DNA of 64,000 nucleotides from Pedobacter psychrodurus (GTDB lineage: Bacteria; Bacteroidota; Bacteroidia; Sphingobacteriales; Sphingobacteriaceae), in contig NZ_SJSO01000015.1 in the NCBI RefSeq assembly GCF_004331735.1, positions 1-64,000 on the forward strand. The letters are read 5' to 3'. The first letter of the stretch is position 1. Each line of letters begins with the position of its first letter. The notes below the pieces were generated by a model, which searched no databases, was not told the DNA's origin, and worked only from the letters and a program-made list of their open reading frames with translations. Of this stretch, positions 60,090-64,000 are shown piece by piece. The translations under genes and the position numbers were made by a program.

Positions 60090-61043
60090 ATGAAGATTAA
60101 GAACGAAACCAAAGTAGGTATTTTAGCTGCATTTGCCATTGCTTTATTAATAATTGGATATAATTTTTTAAAAGGAAATTCAATTTTCTCAAGTGAAACT
60201 ACATTATTCGCAAAATATACCAGGGTTGATGGTTTAACTGTATCAAAACCTATCCTTATTAATGGCTATCAGATTGGCCGTGTAGCCAAACTGGAACTGC
60301 AACCAGATGGTAGTATTATTGCTACCTTAAGTGTGAACAGCAAATATGAAATTCCCGAAAACAGTATTGCCCGTTTAGAAGGTACTGATCTTTTGGGTAG
60401 CAAAGCCATTGTAATGTCGTTGGGTAACTCTAAAAAAATGGCAGAAGATGGCTACACCTTAAATGCTAATGTAGAGAAAGGGCTGATGGAGCAAGTTCAG
60501 CCAGTTCAAAAGAAAGCGGAGTTAATTATTGGTAAAATGGACTCTATTTTAAGTAGTGTAAATTCTATCTTAAACCCTAACTTTCAAAAAAATGTTGACA
60601 AGAGCTTTAACAGTATTGCAGGTACATTGGCTTCGTTAGAAACAACCTCTAAAAAAGTTGATGGTTTAGTAGGTTCAGAAAGCGCACGTATTGAAGCAAT
60701 CTTCAAGAACGTTGAAGGCATTACTGCTAACTTAAATAACAACAATCAAAAGATCAGCGACATTTTAACCAATATTAATACGGTTACCGATAAGTTTGCA
60801 GCTGCTAACTTTAAACAAACCTTAGATAATGCAAACAATGCTATTGCTGATTTACAAAGCGTAATTTCAGGAATTAAAGATGGAAAAGGCAGTTTAGGAT
60901 TATTGTTAAACGATGATAAAATGTATCAGAATTTAAATAATGCTTCAAAAAATCTCGATGAATTAATGATCGATTTAAAAGCTAATCCTAAGCGTTATGT
61001 ACACTTCTCGGTATTTGGAGGTGGCAACAAAAAAGACAAGTAA
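60090..61043 (+). CDS. MlaD family protein (MCE domain)
   Basis: The 317-residue protein has an N-terminal membrane anchor (KVGILAAFAIALLIIGYNFL) and an MCE domain (about 38-115, TLFAKYTRVDGLTVSKPILI and NGYQIGRVAKLEL, then LEGTDLLGSKAIVMS), followed by a long coiled-coil/helical tail. MlaD forms hexameric rings that carry phospholipids between membranes. MlaE/F partners are not adjacent, but their absence from the window does not say they are absent from the genome. A terminator follows its stop. Confidence 0.9.
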   Translation: MKIKNETKVGILAAFAIALLIIGYNFLKGNSIFSSETTLFAKYTRVDGLTVSKPILINGYQIGRVAKLELQPDGSIIATLSVNSKYEIPENSIARLEGTDLLGSKAIVMSLGNSKKMAEDGYTLNANVEKGLMEQVQPVQKKAELIIGKMDSILSSVNSILNPNFQKNVDKSFNSIAGTLASLETTSKKVDGLVGSESARIEAIFKNVEGITANLNNNNQKISDILTNINTVTDKFAAANFKQTLDNANNAIADLQSVISGIKDGKGSLGLLLNDDKMYQNLNNASKNLDELMIDLKANPKRYVHFSVFGGGNKKDK

Positions 61044-61063
61044 TTAATTTTTATAAATTTGGA

Positions 61064-61097
61064 AGCCTTGCAGTTTTAAATTGTAAGGCTTTTTTTA
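61064..61097 (+). terminator. Intrinsic terminator after mlaD
   Basis: Arms agcctt (61064-61069) and aaggct (61085-61090), with weaker inner pairs, are followed by seven T. It lies about 20 nt after the mlaD stop. Confidence 0.75.
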
Positions 61098-61547
61098 TGG
61101 TTACAATTCTGTATGCCAATTTTTTGCCACGGAAGCACAGATGGCACGGAAAATTGAATAGCTTATTCTTTTACCATCCTGAGGTCAGTTTTAACTGAAA
61201 AACATTGGAGTTGCAATGACAGGTTTTAGCAGTTCGTCATTCCCAACTTGATTGGAAATCGTAATGCAATATAAGCTTTAAGATTCCCACCTGCGTGGGA
61301 ATGACGCTCGGTTTTTGGAATCTGTCATTGGTAATGCAACGAAGGATCTTTAAACGATGCAAAATGTAAGATGTAAGGAATTTTGATTCTACGGTGATTT
61401 GCGTTATCTGCGGGGAATTTTCTGCTCTTAAGCTCCTGCAGATTTAAGAAGATAAACGCAGATTATGTTTAACGATTAATTTGCATCCAACTCTGTACTC
61501 TCTGCGCTTTTTCTCTGTGTACGCGTGGTAAAAAATGAAAAAAAAAT
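61098..61547. repeat. 450-bp intergenic region with repeats (family A inverted at 61234-61306)
   Basis: No gene is supported. 61128-61150 has a ccacggaagcacagatggcacgg motif resembling those near 25820 and 29480. 61174-61225 holds a short ccatcctgaggtc...caatgacagg repeat. 61234-61306 is a family A palindrome in inverted orientation (tcgtcattcccaacttg to ctgcgtgggaatgacg). The rest (61307-61547) holds a few imperfect repeats such as gcagattaag/cgcagattatg but no clear gene. Confidence 0.6.
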
Positions 61548-62453
61548 CTAAAGCTGAAAAGTTCTCCCCTCAACCGCTAATTCAGTATTTTCGAAAACAG
61601 ACTGTGCTTCTTCTAAAAGCATTTGTAAGGTTTTATACCGAGAAGAAAAATGCCCAATGAGTAACTTCTTTGCTCCGATGATTTTGGCTATCTCTCCCGC
61701 CTGTAAGGCTGTAGTATGATGTGTTTCTTTAGCTCTATCCAATAAGTCGTGCATAAAGGTAGCTTCATGGTATAACGTATCGGAATCTTTTATTGTAGCA
61801 AAGTAACTTTCATCAAATAAGGTATCGGAGCAATAGGCGTAACATCTCGGTGCCTCTGCCTCTGTGGTATAATCTTGGCTGCGTAAAATCTCGCCATTTG
61901 GCAGTTCTACATCAATTCCTTTTTTTAAGGCCGTGTAATAAGCCATAGGTACTTCATCAGTCTTCTCTTTTATCAGTTTTCGCTGACGTTTCTTTTGCTG
62001 AAAGATAAAGCCAGTAGTAGGGATACGGTGATTTAAAACAATAGTTTTAACTGTTAAATCACTATTCTCGAATATCTGTGTAGACTGATCGGCTTCAATT
62101 GGGAAAAATTCTATTGGATACCTCAACACCGTATCAGAATATTTAAACTGGATCTCTAAAATCTCTAATAAAGATTTGGGACCAAATATCTGCATAGGCT
62201 TTACCCTACCATTTAAGTGCAAACTGGATAGCAATCCAATTAAACCAAAATAATGATCGCCATGTAAGTGGCTGATAAAAATATAATCGATGCGGGCGGC
62301 TTTAAGGTTGTACTTGGCCAATTGCTGTTGTGTACCTTCACCACAATCGATTAAATAATATTTTTCATTACAATTTAAAAGCTGTGCCGATGGGTTCCTG
62401 TTAAATACAGGAGTAGCAGAACTGCTTCCTAAAATTGTAACTTCAAATTTCAT
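61548..62453 (-). CDS. rnz: Ribonuclease Z
   Basis: RNase Z (ElaC-type) trims the 3' end of tRNA precursors. I start at ATG 62453 (MKFEVTILGSSSATPVFNRN); an ATG one codon earlier is equally possible. The 301-residue MBL-fold protein has the metal-binding motif FISHLHGDHYFG (HxHxDH), the YCSDTLFDE region with a metal-binding Asp, the exosite region and a late HEATF/HTTALQAGE and GHFSSRY (His). Length fits the short RNase Z type. A terminator upstream separates it from the STAS gene. Confidence 0.93.
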   Translation of the reverse strand: MKFEVTILGSSSATPVFNRNPSAQLLNCNEKYYLIDCGEGTQQQLAKYNLKAARIDYIFISHLHGDHYFGLIGLLSSLHLNGRVKPMQIFGPKSLLEILEIQFKYSDTVLRYPIEFFPIEADQSTQIFENSDLTVKTIVLNHRIPTTGFIFQQKKRQRKLIKEKTDEVPMAYYTALKKGIDVELPNGEILRSQDYTTEAEAPRCYAYCSDTLFDESYFATIKDSDTLYHEATFMHDLLDRAKETHHTTALQAGEIAKIIGAKKLLIGHFSSRYKTLQMLLEEAQSVFENTELAVEGRTFQL

Positions 62454-62466
62454 CATGATAAGATAT

Positions 62467-62499
62467 AAAAAGCCTCGTAGATTTTTAGAACTACGAGGC
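62467..62499 (-). terminator. Intrinsic terminator between the STAS gene and rnz
   Basis: Arms gcctcgtag (62472-62480) and ctacgaggc (62491-62499) are perfect; on the minus strand the stem is followed by a U-run from the a's at 62467-62471. It ends the STAS transcript just upstream of rnz, so rnz needs its own promoter or reads through. Confidence 0.88.
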
Positions 62500-62522
62500 C
62501 GGAATGTTATTTAAATATTTTG

Positions 62523-62900
62523 TTATTTAGCGCCTCTAAACTCTTTTTCCAACTCATCCATAAAGATAAAATCAGTTGCTTCGTCTATTGTATTTACAAA
62601 CGTTACAGATTGAAATATGTTTGATAATTCAATAATCGATGCCAGCTCATCATTAATTCCAGTTACGATAAATAATCCGCCTGCCGATTTGCAAAGTCTA
62701 TCGCCAACCAATAAGCAGCTTAAATCCTGTGCATCGCTACACTCTGTAACATAGCTTAAATCAACGATTATATTTTGAAATCCCTCAGCATTGAGCAAAT
62801 AGAATTCTGATTTCAAACCTGGGGCATTATCGTTTGTAAACTTAGGCTCTTCTAACTTTAAGGTTACATATTTATCGTGTTTATCTACTGAAAATTTCAT
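62523..62900 (-). CDS. STAS-domain protein (anti-sigma factor antagonist type)
   Basis: The 125-residue protein fits a STAS domain (SpoIIAA-like), with the strand-helix pattern KYVTLKLEEPKFTND, IIVDLSYVTECSDAQDLSCL (helix with Ser residues where phospho-site Ser is found in relatives) and GLFIVTGINDELASIIELSN. STAS proteins free sigma factors or act in transport; no partner anti-sigma gene is near. It is followed by a terminator and lies upstream of rnz and downstream of purC. Confidence 0.82.
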   Translation of the reverse strand: MKFSVDKHDKYVTLKLEEPKFTNDNAPGLKSEFYLLNAEGFQNIIVDLSYVTECSDAQDLSCLLVGDRLCKSAGGLFIVTGINDELASIIELSNIFQSVTFVNTIDEATDFIFMDELEKEFRGAK

Positions 62901-62944
62901 CTCTCTAATCTTTATTTTACTAATGTATAAAATTTGTTTCGAAT

Positions 62945-63889
62945 TTAAAGTGTTTCTAAAGCCTTTAAAACATTGGTTTCGATGCGGCTAGAAATGGCAT
63001 CAGCATCAGCTTTTATAAAGCGCTCTCCTACAATTTGTTCGTAAAGTTCGATGTAACGTTCTGAAATCGAATTTACAATTTCAGGTGTCATTTCCGGAAC
63101 AACTTGTCCATCTTTTCCCTGAAAACCATTTTCAATTAACCATTTTCTTACAAACTCTTTTGAAAGTTGTTTTTGTGGCTCATCTGCATTTTGGCGATCC
63201 TGATATCCGTCAGCATAAAAATAACGTGACGAATCTGGTGTATGAATTTCGTCGATTAGATAGATTACACCATCGGCAGCACCAAACTCGTATTTAGTAT
63301 CTACTAAAATTAATCCGCTTTTTGCTGCAATTTCAGTTCCTCTTTGGTACAATGCATAAGTATATTTTTCTAACTTTTCGTAATCTGTTATTGAAACAAT
63401 TCCTTTTGCTAAAATATCTTCTTTTGAAATATCTTCATCATGCCCTACTGAAGCTTTTGTAGTCGGAGTAATAATTGGCTGAGGCAGTTTATCATTTTCT
63501 TTTAATCCATCAGGCAAAGAAACACCACAAACAGAACGCTTACCGCTACTGTACTCGCGCCAAGCATGCCCAGCTAAGTAACCTCTAATTACCATTTCTA
63601 CTTTAAATGGCTCACAGATACGGCCAATGGTAACCATTGGATCTGGTACATCTAAAACCCAGTTAGGAACGATATCCTGAGTAGCTGCTAAAAATTTAGC
63701 CGCAATTTGGTTCAATACCTGTCCTTTAAATGGAATAGCTTCAGGCAATACTACATCAAAAGCAGAAATACGGTCTGATACAACCATTACCATAAACTGG
63801 TCGGCTATAGTGTATACATCGCGAACTTTACCTTTGTAAAAATTACTTTGATTTGGGAAATTGAAATGAGTTTCTTTTAGTGCTTTCAT
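62945..63889 (-). CDS. purC: Phosphoribosylaminoimidazole-succinocarboxamide synthase (SAICAR synthase)
   Basis: PurC joins CAIR and aspartate in purine biosynthesis. I start at ATG 63889 (MKALKETHFNFPN, 314 residues); an ATG 27 codons earlier would add a non-conserved stretch. Family motifs: NFYKGKVRDVYTI, VVSDRISAFDVVLPEAI, KGQVLNQIAAKFL, VIRGYLAGHAWREY, PTTKASVGHDEDIS, LVDTKYEFG and IDEIHTPDSSRYFYADG. Length is that of the longer (roughly 300-residue) PurC class. The 111 bp upstream to the window end hold nothing clear. Confidence 0.96.
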   Translation of the reverse strand: MKALKETHFNFPNQSNFYKGKVRDVYTIADQFMVMVVSDRISAFDVVLPEAIPFKGQVLNQIAAKFLAATQDIVPNWVLDVPDPMVTIGRICEPFKVEMVIRGYLAGHAWREYSSGKRSVCGVSLPDGLKENDKLPQPIITPTTKASVGHDEDISKEDILAKGIVSITDYEKLEKYTYALYQRGTEIAAKSGLILVDTKYEFGAADGVIYLIDEIHTPDSSRYFYADGYQDRQNADEPQKQLSKEFVRKWLIENGFQGKDGQVVPEMTPEIVNSISERYIELYEQIVGERFIKADADAISSRIETNVLKALETL

Positions 63890-64000
63890 GAGGGGATAAA
63901 AATAGGAAAAAAGTCTGAAAGTTAGAAAGTCCGAAGACCGGAGTCGGATGATAAAAGTTGTAAATAGCAAAAGTCCAAAGTAGTTCTATTATTAGACTTA

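Noticed and set aside
61307..61547. Small RNA or gene upstream of the rnz stop
   Set aside because: Only scattered repeats; no ORF, promoter or stable stem could be supported.

Overview
The window reads as chromosomal DNA of a low-GC Bacteroidota, most likely a Sphingobacteriaceae member close to Pedobacter. This rests on protein character (DUF4369-TlpA lipoproteins, SatD/DUF3307, ligase-associated repair genes, bestrophin, a Dabb protein), on promoter boxes of the Bacteroidota TTTG/TAnnTTTG type, and on many intergenic palindromes. The assignment is from recognition, not a database search. About 55 real genes are present. I saw no rRNA, tRNA or CRISPR array, but I could not run a tRNA or covariance search.

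Layout. 1-1433: two nested IS3-family insertion sequences. 1459-3270: a small lipoprotein, a decayed small gene, a DUF4442 protein and an AlbA_2 protein. 3402-3907: a palindromic repeat split by a 428-bp non-coding element with 17-bp inverted ends. 4031-13187: MATE exporter, bestrophin-HDAC-TruC-lipoprotein run, kynureninase, PNPOx-like protein, 3-methyladenine glycosylase, free-methionine-sulfoxide reductase, and a CrtA-like protein with a small partner. 13814-20158: Dabb protein, glycine-zipper lipoprotein, then a cobalamin-riboswitch locus (BtuB receptor, DUF6580-like membrane protein, BtuF-like protein, sirtuin, DUF71/COG2102 ATP pyrophosphatase). 20250-29467: serine hydrolase, NtrC-type regulator, ClC protein, pseudouridine synthase, PhoB-type regulator, TlpA lipoprotein, GatB. 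29668-33020: AAA_14/DUF4143 ATPase with palindromes in front, then three tandem secreted paralogues with terminators. 33119-44172: AlaS, MerR regulator, a ComEA-like-HhH/beta-barrel protein joined to ComEC, enoyl-CoA hydratase, secreted protein, S9 peptidase. 44205-51724: SatD-DUF3307 pair divergent from the four-gene ligase-associated DNA repair set, with three exactly spaced operator-like palindromes between them. 51721-61043: thioredoxin, ferritin-like protein, E2 acyltransferase, CinA, LptD, two tandem amidases, MlaD. 61548-63889: RNase Z, STAS protein, PurC.

The main functional units are: (1) a riboswitch-controlled B12 salvage locus with no BtuCD in view; (2) the exonuclease-ligase-helicase-PdeM repair operon facing SatD-DUF3307; (3) a possible DNA-uptake pair, HhH barrel plus ComEC; (4) an envelope block, LptD-amidase-amidase-MlaD. 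The strongest candidates for undescribed biology are the SatD-DUF3307 pair, whose N-terminal motifs resemble class III nucleotidyl cyclases, with its triple operator; the HhH/beta-barrel-ComEC pair; and the B12 locus with a signal-less BtuF and a sirtuin.
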